DNA of 64,000 bases from Myxococcota bacterium (lineage in GTDB: Bacteria; Myxococcota; UBA727; JABDBI01): NCBI GenBank assembly GCA_040387835.1, contig JAZKCZ010000002.1, positions 855,286-919,285 on the forward strand. Direction: 5' to 3'. Both the position numbers and the translations under genes were made by a program. The notes below the pieces were generated by a model. That model was not told where the DNA came from and searched no databases. It saw nothing but the letters and a program-made list of their open reading frames with translations. Below are positions 26,589 to 37,589 of this stretch, one piece after another (the stretch's first letter is position 1; every line of letters begins with the position of its first letter).

Positions 26589-27578
26589 ATGCGTGACCCT
26601 AAAGCGAAATTGGCTCATCTAGACGCTTGTCTGAGCCCTGAAATCGAATACAGAAAATCGGCTGGTTTTGATGAAATTGCCTTAGAAAACCAAGCCGGCG
26701 TCGATATTTCGTTGAACAAAATTTCGCTGGATACGGCTTTCTTGGGTAAGAGCTTAAAGGCCCCGCTCATGATCGCGCCGATGACGGGTGGCATGGAGCG
26801 TGGTTTGGAATTAAACCGCCTATGGGCAAGAGCAGCCGAGCATTTTGGCATAGCTTTTGGTGTGGGTAGCCAGCGGGTAGCCTTGGAAAATCCTGCTCTC
26901 GCGGAAACTTTCAAGGTACGTCAATATGCGCCCAAAGCCTTGATATTCGCTAACTTAGGCGCTGCCCAAATAGCGGGTGGCATGGATTTGGGGACGGTGC
27001 AAAGAGCCATCGATATGATCGAAGCGGACGCGCTTTTAGTCCATTTCAATGCGGTGCAAGAAGCTTGCCAAGATGGTGATGTGGACTATCTAGGTGTTCA
27101 GAAAAATATGGCACGGTTGTGCGAGCATTTTTCTAAACAAAATTTGCCTGTCCTGGTGCGAGAAGTCTGCTTCGGCCTGAGCCAGGCGGCCGCCAAACGT
27201 TTTGTTGATATGGGTGTTTCAGGCATCGATTGCGCCGGCGCTGGCGGGACCTCTTGGGCTAAAGTGGAAGCGATGTGCGCCAAAACCGAGCGCCGTCAAA
27301 AAATGGGCATGCGCTTTGGGGAATTTGGCATCCCAACGGTGGATTCTATCCGAAATGTGAGGCAGGTTTCGGCAGATATCCCGCTGATAGCCACCGGTGG
27401 TATTCGAAGTGGGCAGGACATGCTGAAAGCCCTGAATCTTGGCGCGAATCTGACCGCCATGGCGCGCCCGATGTTGGTGGCTGCCGATGCCGGCGAAGAA
27501 GCTTTATTTGAGTTCATCGAAGATTTACTTTTGGAACTCAGGATTGCCTTATTTGCCACGGGTAAGCCCGGTTGCTAG
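26589..27578 (+). CDS. fni: Isopentenyl-diphosphate delta-isomerase, type 2
   Basis: FMN- and NADPH-dependent enzyme converting IPP to DMAPP, 329 residues. Family motifs are present: PLMIAPMTGG, FGVGSQR, FANLGAAQ, the substrate-binding HFNAVQE, and GAGGTSW/IATGGIRSG in the phosphate-binding C-terminal half. It follows mltD with almost no gap. Isoprenoid supply and wall synthesis share this operon; undecaprenyl phosphate is the likely link (inference). Confidence 0.95.
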   Translation: MRDPKAKLAHLDACLSPEIEYRKSAGFDEIALENQAGVDISLNKISLDTAFLGKSLKAPLMIAPMTGGMERGLELNRLWARAAEHFGIAFGVGSQRVALENPALAETFKVRQYAPKALIFANLGAAQIAGGMDLGTVQRAIDMIEADALLVHFNAVQEACQDGDVDYLGVQKNMARLCEHFSKQNLPVLVREVCFGLSQAAAKRFVDMGVSGIDCAGAGGTSWAKVEAMCAKTERRQKMGMRFGEFGIPTVDSIRNVRQVSADIPLIATGGIRSGQDMLKALNLGANLTAMARPMLVAADAGEEALFEFIEDLLLELRIALFATGKPGC

Positions 27579-27600
27579 CGTAAGTTAGCTTTGTTATGTA
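27572..27600 (+). promoter_or_regulatory. Possible promoter of dapA
   Basis: TTGCTA (27572-27577), a 17-nt spacer and TATGTA (27595-27600) lie 6 nt before the dapA ATG, the same geometry as at the toxin-antitoxin operons. The -10 box is weak. Confidence 0.35.
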
Positions 27601-27606
27601 GGCCTG

Positions 27607-28449
27607 ATGGCTGTTGTCTATACTGCATTAGTTACACCTTTTAATTCTGACGGCTCTGTTGATTTAACAACGTTTGAAAAAAATTTGGATGCTCAGGCCG
27701 CTGCTGGCGTAGACGGTGTTTTGGTTTGCGGCTCAACCGGTGAGGGCATTACGCTTTCTGAAGATGAAAAAGAGCTTTTGCTGAAAACGACAGTAAAACG
27801 TGTAGGCCAGCACATGGTGGTACTCATGAACGCAGGGCATGTGGATACACGTGAAGCGGTGCGATGGCAGGGTAAATCCAAGGATTTAGGTGCAGTTTCC
27901 ACAGTTCATGTGACCCCTTGGTATAACCGGCCTACGCCAGAAGGCCTGTATGCCCATTTTGCCCGTATCGCTGAAGTGAATGATTTGCCGATGATTATCT
28001 ATAATAATCCAGGCCGAACAGCCTGTGATATGTCGGCTGAGCTTATTATCGAATTGGCGTCTAAGTTTAAAAATATTGTCGGCGTGAAAGAATGCAACCT
28101 CAATCCGATTCGGCTACACACGTTGCTGGAGAATGCGCCAGCCGGCTTTAAGCTATACTCTGGCGAAGACAGCTTTGTACTGCCGTTGATGGCCATGGGC
28201 GGTCATGGGGTTATATCGGTTTGGTCCAATCTGGTGCCGAAACTGTTTGTCGAATTAGTCAAAAATCCTACGCCAGCGCTGGCGGCTAAGTTGGCATTTT
28301 TAAGCAATGTCACTTCTAGGCCAAATCCGATTTCGATTAAGACGGCTATGGGGCTTAATGAGTTCCGGTTGCCGTTGTTAGGTTTGGAGCGAGCTGAATG
28401 CGAAGAGCTGCTGACGCGAGTGAAAGAATTGCTTAAAACTCAGCAATAA
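27607..28449 (+). CDS. dapA: 4-Hydroxy-tetrahydrodipicolinate synthase
   Basis: Class I aldolase-fold enzyme of 280 residues that condenses pyruvate with aspartate semialdehyde for lysine and diaminopimelate. Visible features: TALVTPFNSDGSVD, GSTGEGITLS, the catalytic Tyr in YNNPGRT and the Schiff-base Lys in GVKECN. It supplies diaminopimelate for peptidoglycan, fitting the upstream wall genes. Its end overlaps the convergent GDPD gene by 17 bp. Confidence 0.95.
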   Translation: MAVVYTALVTPFNSDGSVDLTTFEKNLDAQAAAGVDGVLVCGSTGEGITLSEDEKELLLKTTVKRVGQHMVVLMNAGHVDTREAVRWQGKSKDLGAVSTVHVTPWYNRPTPEGLYAHFARIAEVNDLPMIIYNNPGRTACDMSAELIIELASKFKNIVGVKECNLNPIRLHTLLENAPAGFKLYSGEDSFVLPLMAMGGHGVISVWSNLVPKLFVELVKNPTPALAAKLAFLSNVTSRPNPISIKTAMGLNEFRLPLLGLERAECEELLTRVKELLKTQQ

Positions 28450-29074
28450 CCCCATCTGCACCATCGGCCAGCCACCGTCTTGCGTCTTCTAGACTCTGCG
28501 CTGTCCAAAGAACTATTTTGTATCCAGCTGGTGCGCTGGGTATAAGCGAAGGATCTAGGTGAAGCGCGTCTGGATTAAAGGTGGTGGGGATTTGAACGGG
28601 TTGGTTTGAGTCAAACAATAGGCCAATCGGGTACGAGACGCCCCAGCCTTCTAATAAAGTCGGATCGAAGCTAGACAGGATAAAGCGGAGTCTGCAGTGC
28701 TGATTCATGAGGTCTTCGATAATCGTAATCCAGTGTGAAGCCGGGAAAGGCTGGGACGATTTAAGCTCGATATTAACCACATCACCATTTGGCATACATT
28801 CAAGCGTTTGCTGTAAAGTCGGCACGCCGAGCCCGCTCAAATCTTTAGCCGTATGATCCCAGACAAAGCCATGGCCGCTTGTGGTTCGGTCTAGCGTTTC
28901 ATCATGAATAACCACGGGAATGCCATCTTGGCTTAAAAATACATCGCATTCGATTCCGTCAGCGCCAAGTTCAATGGCTTTCATGAAAGCGTCGATGGTG
29001 TTTTCCGTCGCAAGCGATCTAGCGCCGCGGTGGGCTAGGATAAATGGTTTGGTCGGCCAAAAAGTTTGAGTCAT
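28433..29074 (-). CDS. Glycerophosphodiester phosphodiesterase
   Basis: A 213-residue cytoplasmic GDPD that hydrolyses glycerophosphodiesters to glycerol-3-phosphate. Hallmarks: AHRGAR and ENTIDAF at the N-terminus, then GADGIECDVFLSQDGIPVVIHDETLDRTT carrying the metal-binding Glu-x-Asp and catalytic His. I start at the ATG at 29072-29074 next to the HRGAR motif; the frame is open further upstream but that part overlaps the ferredoxin gene and is not GDPD-like. Last gene of the prkA run. Confidence 0.9.
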   Translation of the reverse strand: MTQTFWPTKPFILAHRGARSLATENTIDAFMKAIELGADGIECDVFLSQDGIPVVIHDETLDRTTSGHGFVWDHTAKDLSGLGVPTLQQTLECMPNGDVVNIELKSSQPFPASHWITIIEDLMNQHCRLRFILSSFDPTLLEGWGVSYPIGLLFDSNQPVQIPTTFNPDALHLDPSLIPSAPAGYKIVLWTAQSLEDARRWLADGADGVIAEF

Positions 29075-29078
29075 GCCG

Positions 29079-29513
29079 TTAGTCTCGCCAGGTTGGGGTG
29101 GGTTTGAAGGTTTCGCTGGCCAGTTTGATGTAGGAAATAATGGGTATGTTTTCGGGGCAGGCTGCTTCGCATTTTCGGCAGGATAAACACGCATCGGTGC
29201 CGAAAGGCTTTGGAGATTGTAGCAGCAGGCGCATGGGGCTTAGATTTTCCGGGCAGGCAGCATCGCATAGACCGCAGGTGGTGCAACGGCCGGCTTCGTG
29301 GGCGATGGCGCGGAAGGCTTTGGAGACGGGGAGGTGGCCTTCTGGGTAATAGTTCTCTTCGAATCTTTTGGCGCCACGTACTGGGCCAAAGATCCAGAGC
29401 TTGGCTAAATAATGGCTAAAGCCGACCCAGGCGAAATAGAGTTGGGCATAGATCCACTTACGTTGACTACGATTGAGCACGGTCGATGATCTTTTCCTTA
29501 AATTGATGACCAT
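29079..29513 (-). CDS. 2x[4Fe-4S] ferredoxin-like protein
   Basis: A protein of up to 144 residues with two complete 4Fe-4S motifs in its C-terminal half (CTTCGLCDAACP and CLSCRKCEAACP), the spacing of bacterial ferredoxins and of iron-sulfur subunits such as NuoI. The N-terminal ~70 residues include an amphipathic stretch (WIYAQLYFAWVGFSHYLAKL) that may bind the membrane. The listed start overlaps spoVR by 47 bp; a GTG at 29478-29480 is an alternative. The electron partner is unknown. Confidence 0.8.
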   Translation of the reverse strand: MVINLRKRSSTVLNRSQRKWIYAQLYFAWVGFSHYLAKLWIFGPVRGAKRFEENYYPEGHLPVSKAFRAIAHEAGRCTTCGLCDAACPENLSPMRLLLQSPKPFGTDACLSCRKCEAACPENIPIISYIKLASETFKPTPTWRD

Positions 29514-30975
29514 CGAAGGAGAGCATGCAGAGGCGGTCGTCCTGTTTGGTTAAAATGTGAGCGGGCCTGGTCCACAGACTGGTGACATTTTTCAGGGTTT
29601 CCTTCGCGTGTTGCATGTCTAAATCAACGCCATCATGGGTGTGCTCTAGCAAAATTTCCGAGCGGTTTTCGTAATTGGCATCTAGCACGCTGATACTGGG
29701 CTGGCCCAAGTTCGTCAAGGATGCCAGCATTTTTTGCTTCACTGCGATAAAGTCTTTGGATTCGATCAAGTATTCTTGCTTCTTTTTGTCATAGCCGTAA
29801 GCGAAATAGCCATGCTTTTTGCAGAAGTCGTGGGTGAAGAACTCGTCAATAAAGGTGATGTCGGTGTAGATTTTTCTAACGGAAAAGATCTTTTCACGGC
29901 CTAGGCCTAGTTTTTTATCCCATAGACGCCGTTCGGCCATGGAGGTGACTTGCTCCCATTCTAGACCGAATCGACCCATGTTCCAGCGTTCTTCGATATC
30001 GCGGAAAAGCTCTAAACCTAGGCGATAGGGGTTTAGTTGGCCTTGCTGCATGGCAACGACGGCTGAGTGGCGGTCGGCAAAGTCCACCACTTCGGAGGAG
30101 TCCATGACTTTTTCGGTCATCAGTTTGGAGTGCCAGTAGGACGCCCAGCCTTCGTTCATGATTTTGGTCATGGCTTGGGGAGCGAAATATTGTGCTTCTT
30201 CCCAGAGGATGTCGATGACGTCTCTTTGCCAGCGTAGCAAGGGCGCGTGCGTCATGAGGAAGCGGACAACGTCTCTTTCTGGTTGTGCAGGAAAGCGGCG
30301 TTGTTTTTCCCGGCGTTCCTTGAGCTGTTTTTTTTGTGACTCCACGAAATCATCTGGGTTGACGTATCTTTCCATGTATTCGCGATTGGACGGAATTTTG
30401 AGTACCGGTGCTTCGAGTTCTCTGCCTGGGTCTTCTTCGGTGCCCTGTTTTTTTGAAGTCCGGGTGATGAACGGGGAATGGTAATCAATGCAGTTTTCGA
30501 GCGAGAGTACTTGATCAATGAAAGTTTCGACCACTTCCACACCGTACCAGTCCATGTAGCGCCTTATGCGGGTGGCGTGGTTGGCCATTTCATCGATCAT
30601 GCGTCGATTGGTGTGCTGGAAAGCTAGGTTGTTTTTGAAGAAATCGTTATGTGCGGTGACGTGGCACATGACCAACTTTTGATCGACCATGGTATTGCTT
30701 TCCATCAAATAGGCGTAGCAAGGGTCGTTGTTGATCACCATTTCATAGACTCTCGAGACGCCGTATTCATGGGTTTTCGACATTTTGTCGTATTCCATAC
30801 CCCATTTCCAATGGGGGTATCTCACCGGAAAGCCCATGTAGGAGCCCACCATGTTCATTTCGTCGTAATCGAGCACTTCGTAGAAAGTGGGAAAGAAATC
30901 GAGGCCGTAAGTTCTGGCGGCTGCTTCGACTTGGGCTTGCATGACGGCTAACTCTTTGGGCAGTACAGTTTGCAT
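29467..30975 (-). CDS. spoVR: SpoVR family protein
   Basis: A 502-residue cytoplasmic protein of the SpoVR/YcgB family, first known from Bacillus spore cortex formation and conserved in non-sporulating bacteria with prkA and yeaH. The N-terminal FPTFYEVLDYDEMNMVGSYMGFPVRYPHW and central MNEGWASYWHSKLM segments are family signatures; several conserved His, Glu and Asp residues could bind metal. Its biochemical role is not established. It abuts yeaH without a gap. Confidence 0.94.
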   Translation of the reverse strand: MQTVLPKELAVMQAQVEAAARTYGLDFFPTFYEVLDYDEMNMVGSYMGFPVRYPHWKWGMEYDKMSKTHEYGVSRVYEMVINNDPCYAYLMESNTMVDQKLVMCHVTAHNDFFKNNLAFQHTNRRMIDEMANHATRIRRYMDWYGVEVVETFIDQVLSLENCIDYHSPFITRTSKKQGTEEDPGRELEAPVLKIPSNREYMERYVNPDDFVESQKKQLKERREKQRRFPAQPERDVVRFLMTHAPLLRWQRDVIDILWEEAQYFAPQAMTKIMNEGWASYWHSKLMTEKVMDSSEVVDFADRHSAVVAMQQGQLNPYRLGLELFRDIEERWNMGRFGLEWEQVTSMAERRLWDKKLGLGREKIFSVRKIYTDITFIDEFFTHDFCKKHGYFAYGYDKKKQEYLIESKDFIAVKQKMLASLTNLGQPSISVLDANYENRSEILLEHTHDGVDLDMQHAKETLKNVTSLWTRPAHILTKQDDRLCMLSFDGHQFKEKIIDRAQS

Positions 30976-32088
30976 CTATCTTCCTTGCGACAAAAAGTCT
31001 TTGATTGAACCGTAAATTCCATCCTTGTCTTTAATTTCGGAGAGCGCGACTTTTTCGTGTGCTTGTAGGTGCTCTTTGAGGTCTTTGATAAACTGGCCGG
31101 AGCCGTAGGGGGATTCAACTTGCCCATAGCTGAACTGGTTCACGCTGTTTAAAATGCGGTTTTTCAGAATTCCGACGCATAAGCGGGTGTCATCGACCGA
31201 CCAGTTATCACCGTCTGAAAAATGGAATAGATAGATGTTCCAATCGTCAGATGGGTAGTCCTTTTCGATGATATCTGCACCGAGCTTATAAGCGGAGCTG
31301 ATCATGGTGCCGCCGGATTCGCGTGTATGGAAGAAAGTTTCGCGGTCTACTTCTTTAGCGATGGCATCGTGGATGATGTACCTGGACTCGATGCCGTCGT
31401 AATGTCTGCGCAGCCAGGTGTCGATCCAGAAGGCTTCGATGCGGACGATTTCTTTTTGTTCTTCACCCATACTGCCAGATACGTCCATCATATAAATGAT
31501 AACAGCGTTGGATTCTGGCCGAACAATCGGCTTGAAGCTGCGGTAGCGCATATCCTCTTTCATGGGGACGACGATCGGATTGGCTGCGTTGTAAGTGCCA
31601 GTAGAAATCTGGCGTTTGAGTGCATTTTTAAACGAGTGCTTAAAGTGCCGCAGGGATTGAGGCCCGGTCAGATGCACGCCTGAATACCGCTGCTTTTTGG
31701 TGGTTAGTCGTCTTCTGCCTTTGGGCTCAATACGAGGAAGCTCCAGTTCTTCGCCGAGCATGTCCGCCAGTTCGTTGAGCGAGACCTCCATTTCAAGAAT
31801 GTGTTCTCCGCCGTCCGCACCTGCTTTGCCCTGACCCCCCTCACCGTCTTCTTGCTTTTTTGAGACCGGATCACCGACTTCACCTTTGCCCTGAGCAACC
31901 CCCCCGGATCCTGCAGAGCCATATTTGAACTTGGGCAAGTCGATCTGGGGCAGGGGGACGGTGATTTTGTCGTCCCCTTGCTTTGAGATAAACTCGCCGT
32001 TTTTAATGTAGTCTTTGAGATGCTTTTTGATGCGCCCACGGATAATGTCTTTGAATCGACTGTGATCGCCAGATATCCGTAGGCTCAT
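30976..32088 (-). CDS. yeaH: YeaH/YhbH family protein (DUF444, VWA-like)
   Basis: A 370-residue cytoplasmic protein of the DUF444 family. It has a disordered glycine/lysine-rich segment near residues 70-100 and a von Willebrand A-like domain with a MIDAS-type DVSGSMG motif ([13 protein letters not shown]). It is the middle gene of the conserved prkA-yeaH-spoVR set, induced by starvation and stress in E. coli. It is thought to work with PrkA; the mechanism is unknown. Confidence 0.95.
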   Translation of the reverse strand: MSLRISGDHSRFKDIIRGRIKKHLKDYIKNGEFISKQGDDKITVPLPQIDLPKFKYGSAGSGGVAQGKGEVGDPVSKKQEDGEGGQGKAGADGGEHILEMEVSLNELADMLGEELELPRIEPKGRRRLTTKKQRYSGVHLTGPQSLRHFKHSFKNALKRQISTGTYNAANPIVVPMKEDMRYRSFKPIVRPESNAVIIYMMDVSGSMGEEQKEIVRIEAFWIDTWLRRHYDGIESRYIIHDAIAKEVDRETFFHTRESGGTMISSAYKLGADIIEKDYPSDDWNIYLFHFSDGDNWSVDDTRLCVGILKNRILNSVNQFSYGQVESPYGSGQFIKDLKEHLQAHEKVALSEIKDKDGIYGSIKDFLSQGR

Positions 32089-32090
32089 AG

Positions 32091-34148
<2,058 letters not shown>

Positions 34149-34209
34149 GGTCAGACTGTAAGCTAGGCGTTTAGGGCGGGTCAAGTTCACTTGCCAAGTT
34201 TTATCTCCT

Positions 34210-35052
34210 ATGCCAAACGGTGCATTCATGCAGCCTAACGATTGGATTTCATCTCGAGATGGGACGAAGCTTTATACCAGAAGTGCTTTCGTTGATAATT
34301 CTAAAAAGGTTGTGGTGCTGGTGCACGGCTTCGCGGAGCATCTTGGTCGTTATGCCGATTTGATCGCGCAACTCAATCGGGCTGGTATCAGCGTGTTTGC
34401 GGTCGATTTAAGAGGCCACGGCCGATCGCATGGGGCGCGCGGTTATATTGATGACCTGTCGCAATACGAAGACGATTTAGATGCAGCCATGGAAGCCGCG
34501 CGAACTCGGACCGGCGTTCACATGATCACCATTGTGGCTCATAGCATGGGTGGGTTAGTGGCTAGCTGTTATGCGGCAAAAAAGCCCCAAATGTTGTCAG
34601 GTTTAGTGCTTTCATCCCCGTTGTTCGCAATTGCGGTTAAAGTTCCGTACTGGAAAGCTAAGCTTGGCCAAATCATGTCTTCTTTGCTGCCGGCCTTTGC
34701 CCTACCAAACACCTTGGACGCGGCGCATCTGACGCATGACTTGCTCAAGGTAAGGGCATATCAGGATGACCCGCTGGTATTTAAATATGTAAGGGCCCGC
34801 TGGTTTGAGCGTGTGTCTGCGATTACACCCGAAGCGCTCAGCCTGGCGGGACAAATTCAGATCCCTCTGCTATTGCAACTTTCGGCAGAAGATTATGTGG
34901 TAGATTTTGAAACGAGCAAACGCTGGTTTGAATGTTTGACTGGAATTGATTGTACTTTAAAAATTTATGAAGGATTTTATCATGAGATCTACAATGAAGT
35001 GCGAAGAGAAGAGCCCATCCGAGACATGCTCGAGTGGCTTGCCCGTCACTGA
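34210..35052 (+). CDS. Alpha/beta hydrolase, monoacylglycerol-lipase-like
   Basis: A 280-residue serine hydrolase without a signal peptide. The oxyanion region is [12 protein letters not shown], the nucleophile is in AHSMGG (G-x-S-x-G type), and the acid and base are likely the Asp in EDYVVDF and His in [27 protein letters not shown] is typical of monoglyceride lipases. A second ATG at 34228 is possible. It diverges from prkA. Confidence 0.9.
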   Translation: MPNGAFMQPNDWISSRDGTKLYTRSAFVDNSKKVVVLVHGFAEHLGRYADLIAQLNRAGISVFAVDLRGHGRSHGARGYIDDLSQYEDDLDAAMEAARTRTGVHMITIVAHSMGGLVASCYAAKKPQMLSGLVLSSPLFAIAVKVPYWKAKLGQIMSSLLPAFALPNTLDAAHLTHDLLKVRAYQDDPLVFKYVRARWFERVSAITPEALSLAGQIQIPLLLQLSAEDYVVDFETSKRWFECLTGIDCTLKIYEGFYHEIYNEVRREEPIRDMLEWLARH

Positions 35053-35189
35053 AGTGAAGTTCTCCAAGAAAATCGTCGATCTCATTCCGGTGATGCGTTT
35101 TCGCATTTTGAAAAAGAGCGAGCTACTATTTAGGCTCCGCGGGAATGGTCTCTCCAAGTCGATCTTTTAATCGATAGGAGGATTTCATC

Positions 35190-35450
35190 ATGCCAATTTC
35201 AAATGTTTTCAACGCAGTGGTTGAGCAAAAAGGCGAACGTAAACTCAATGAGCTAGATGCCCAAACCCTGATCGAAGCGGCCAAAAACGAAAATCATCAA
35301 TCTGAAACCGACAAAACCATCGGTACCCAAGCGCTCAACGCCCTTTTAGATCAACACAAAGATCGTTTCGAAATCGGCGCAAAAGCTAGAGTTGCGGGCT
35401 GGGTGGAAATGAATGGGAAGCCAAAAGCGCCTGTAATTGATGTTGGCTAA
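35190..35450 (+). CDS. Small protein consisting of a shared N-terminal module
   Basis: An 86-residue protein with a strong AGGAGG ribosome binding site. There is no signal peptide. Its whole length aligns with the N-terminal ~75 residues of the next gene: MPxxxVxN...DAxxLIxAAKxxN..., then GTxxL...HxDxFExxAKxRxxxW. It thus represents a free-standing copy of that module. Possible roles are secretion/adaptor signal, inhibitor or decoy for the downstream enzyme. No family name is known to me. Confidence 0.75.
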   Translation: MPISNVFNAVVEQKGERKLNELDAQTLIEAAKNENHQSETDKTIGTQALNALLDQHKDRFEIGAKARVAGWVEMNGKPKAPVIDVG

Positions 35451-35497
35451 TTGATTCAAAAGATATCGGCCAAAATTCGCCGATTGATAATAAGAAT

Positions 35498-35528
35498 CCT
35501 GGCATCCGCCGGATAACGGATGACCAGG
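35498..35528 (+). promoter_or_regulatory. Hairpin overlapping the RBS of the transglutaminase-like gene
   Basis: Nested arms CCTGG/CCAGG (35498-35502 and 35524-35528) and ATCCG/CGGAT (35504-35508 and 35517-35521) form a stem whose 3' side includes part of the AGGAG ribosome binding site (35526-35530) of the gene starting at 35537. It could limit translation. Confidence 0.4.
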
Positions 35529-35536
35529 AGATTTTC

Positions 35537-36646
35537 ATGCCAGTACAGTCAGTTTATAATGAATCAGTCAGGGCACACAACGGTCATGTGACCGATGATG
35601 ATGCTAAACGTTTAATCGATGCCGCTAAGAAAGATAACAAAGCCGGCTCAAGCGGCTGGCTCTGCTGCTCAGTCGAAGGCAGTGATGGCACCGAGGGGTT
35701 GATCGATGTTTATCGATCCCACGAAGATCAGTTTGAGCCAGAGGCTAAGAGACGAATTTCTGACTGGCTTGGCAAGCATCGGGTCGAAATTGCCGGCGGT
35801 AAAGTCTTGTGCGATGAAATCGCGCGACATCGTACTTGGCAATGCAATTGGTTTCCAATGGGAATCAGGTGGAACAACCCAGGGGCCAATTTGTATCTTC
35901 CAGGTGGCCCTTGCGACAAGTATGATCAAGCTACCGGTAGCAAATGCCGTGCTTATGAAAACGAACACCATAACACCTCGAATGGCGGTGTGACTTGGGC
36001 TGGTCATTGCGATATGGCTGCTCGAATTTGCTCATTATTAAAACAGCCGATTCGTGATGTTACCTATAATGGCGTTGTCTTTACACAAAACGACATTCAA
36101 GGCCTTTTGGTGATGGTGAGTAACGATCTGGCTGATCCGGAAGAAAAATTCATCGGCTTTAGAAATAACGGCAACGCTGGAGACGACCCATCAGAACCGT
36201 ATCCGCATGTGTTGATGCCTGAATTGATTAAGTTGGCAGAATCAAGAGAGCCTTATGTCGCTGACGTTGATCCAGGCGAGGCTGTTTGGAATTACGCTTA
36301 CGATAAGACCAAGATCACTGAGTTTGACCGGCCTCAAAACGGATTGGCTCGCATGCATCCATCTCATGGCGGCAAGATCCGGTATCAGACTTTCGATTTA
36401 AGTGGCACCGGCTATGATGCTGAAATCAGACACTTTAACTCTTGGATTGAATACGGAAGCGATGGCAAGAAATTGGCCAGTGGTTGGTACAAAACATCTG
36501 CAGACGGCAAGAACAACTTCGATTTCGTCTGGCAGCCAAAAGCCAAAGGCAATCTAAGCCGTAAATCAACCTGGCCGACCACCTGTACCTATAACCCACA
36601 GGTCAATCCCCAGGAAGTTTACGAAATTTACATGCGCTCTATCTAA
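35537..36646 (+). CDS. Transglutaminase-elicitor-like protein with N-terminal module
   Basis: A 369-residue protein. Residues 1-75 are the module shared with the 86-residue protein upstream. The central part contains WAGHCDMAARICSL followed by VTYNGVVFTQNDIQGLL, which resembles the catalytic-cysteine region of the transglutaminase-elicitor family (Phytophthora GP42-like, with bacterial members). DPGEAVWNYAY further on fits the same family. It could cross-link proteins through Gln and Lys. No classical signal peptide is visible. The family call is by pattern only. Confidence 0.55.
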   Translation: MPVQSVYNESVRAHNGHVTDDDAKRLIDAAKKDNKAGSSGWLCCSVEGSDGTEGLIDVYRSHEDQFEPEAKRRISDWLGKHRVEIAGGKVLCDEIARHRTWQCNWFPMGIRWNNPGANLYLPGGPCDKYDQATGSKCRAYENEHHNTSNGGVTWAGHCDMAARICSLLKQPIRDVTYNGVVFTQNDIQGLLVMVSNDLADPEEKFIGFRNNGNAGDDPSEPYPHVLMPELIKLAESREPYVADVDPGEAVWNYAYDKTKITEFDRPQNGLARMHPSHGGKIRYQTFDLSGTGYDAEIRHFNSWIEYGSDGKKLASGWYKTSADGKNNFDFVWQPKAKGNLSRKSTWPTTCTYNPQVNPQEVYEIYMRSI

Positions 36647-36743
36647 AAACAACTACATGAAATCTTCGGCAGCTCTCGATGGGAGCTGTCGAAGAAATAA
36701 ATGCTGCTTGGGATAGTTATACTTCAATGAATTCGGAGTTACA

Positions 36744-37589
36744 ATGAACGGAACGTCGTTGTTAAGATGTATTGTGATTTGTTTGTCGTTAAGCGGTTTT
36801 GCATATTCAGAAGCAAAACAAGGGTTGCCACTTTGGTATTGGAGGCAACCAGCATTTACAAATTTTGGCGATTATCTTTCGTTGAAAATCGTTGAACGCA
36901 TGGTTAATAGACCTGTTCGGGTTTACAACCGGCGGCCGGCTAATAATGATAAAAAGTTGCTAGCCGTTGGCTCTATCCTGTCTTTCGCCGATACGGGCGA
37001 TGTGGTTTGGGGCTCAGGCATTAACGGCAAACTGCTGGCTAAAAAGGCATATGGCTTTCGATCATTGGAGGTCCGCTCAGTGCGTGGTCCTTTGACCCGA
37101 AAGTTTTTGAAAGATGAATTTGGCATTGATGCTCCAGCGATCTATGGCGATCCGGCTCTGTTGGTGCCTAGATTGTTTCCTGAGTTTAGACGCAAAGAAA
37201 AGCCTGCGAATCGCTATTTGTTTATCCCGCATTACTCCGAGATGCATCGATATCCCAAAGATAAGTATCCAAACGTTATCTATCCGACAGATCCTTGGAA
37301 CGAAGTTATTGAGGCCATTACTGATAGCGAGCTGGTTGTTTCGAGTTCGTTGCATGGTGTGATTATTGCTGAGGCATTTGGCATACCGGCTAGGATGATC
37401 ATTGCGGATAAAGAACCCCTGTTTAAGTACCAGGATTACTACTTGGGCACCGGACGGGCTGATTTTAATGCTGCGTTAAGTGTGGAAGAGGCTGTCCGCC
37501 TTGGCGGTGAGCCGCCCATTAAAATTGACCTGCAAGCGCTATACGATGCTTTCCCATTCGAGTATTGGCAGTTGAATGAGAACGGCTAA
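36744..37589 (+). CDS. Exported polysaccharide pyruvyl transferase-like protein
   Basis: A 281-residue protein of the pyruvyltransferase (WcaK/CsaB/GumL) family. It shows TNFGDYLSLKIVERM, WGSGI, VRGPLTRKFL, YGDPALLVPRLFP and the conserved SSLHGVIIAEAFGIPARMI. These enzymes normally use cytoplasmic PEP, yet this one begins with a clear signal peptide (residues 1-22, cleavage near FAYSEA). It overlaps the next exported protein gene by 14 bp. Confidence 0.85.
   Translation: MNGTSLLRCIVICLSLSGFAYSEAKQGLPLWYWRQPAFTNFGDYLSLKIVERMVNRPVRVYNRRPANNDKKLLAVGSILSFADTGDVVWGSGINGKLLAKKAYGFRSLEVRSVRGPLTRKFLKDEFGIDAPAIYGDPALLVPRLFPEFRRKEKPANRYLFIPHYSEMHRYPKDKYPNVIYPTDPWNEVIEAITDSELVVSSSLHGVIIAEAFGIPARMIIADKEPLFKYQDYYLGTGRADFNAALSVEEAVRLGGEPPIKIDLQALYDAFPFEYWQLNENG

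Noticed and set aside
34967-35170. 67-codon plus-strand frame at the end of the lipase gene
   Set aside because: It mostly overlaps the lipase in another frame, has no ribosome site or domain, and gives a basic low-quality translation. The gap 35053-35189 holds nothing else I can support.
35486-35536. Riboswitch before the transglutaminase-like gene
   Set aside because: Only a short nested hairpin is present; no known aptamer features are visible, so it is listed simply as a hairpin.
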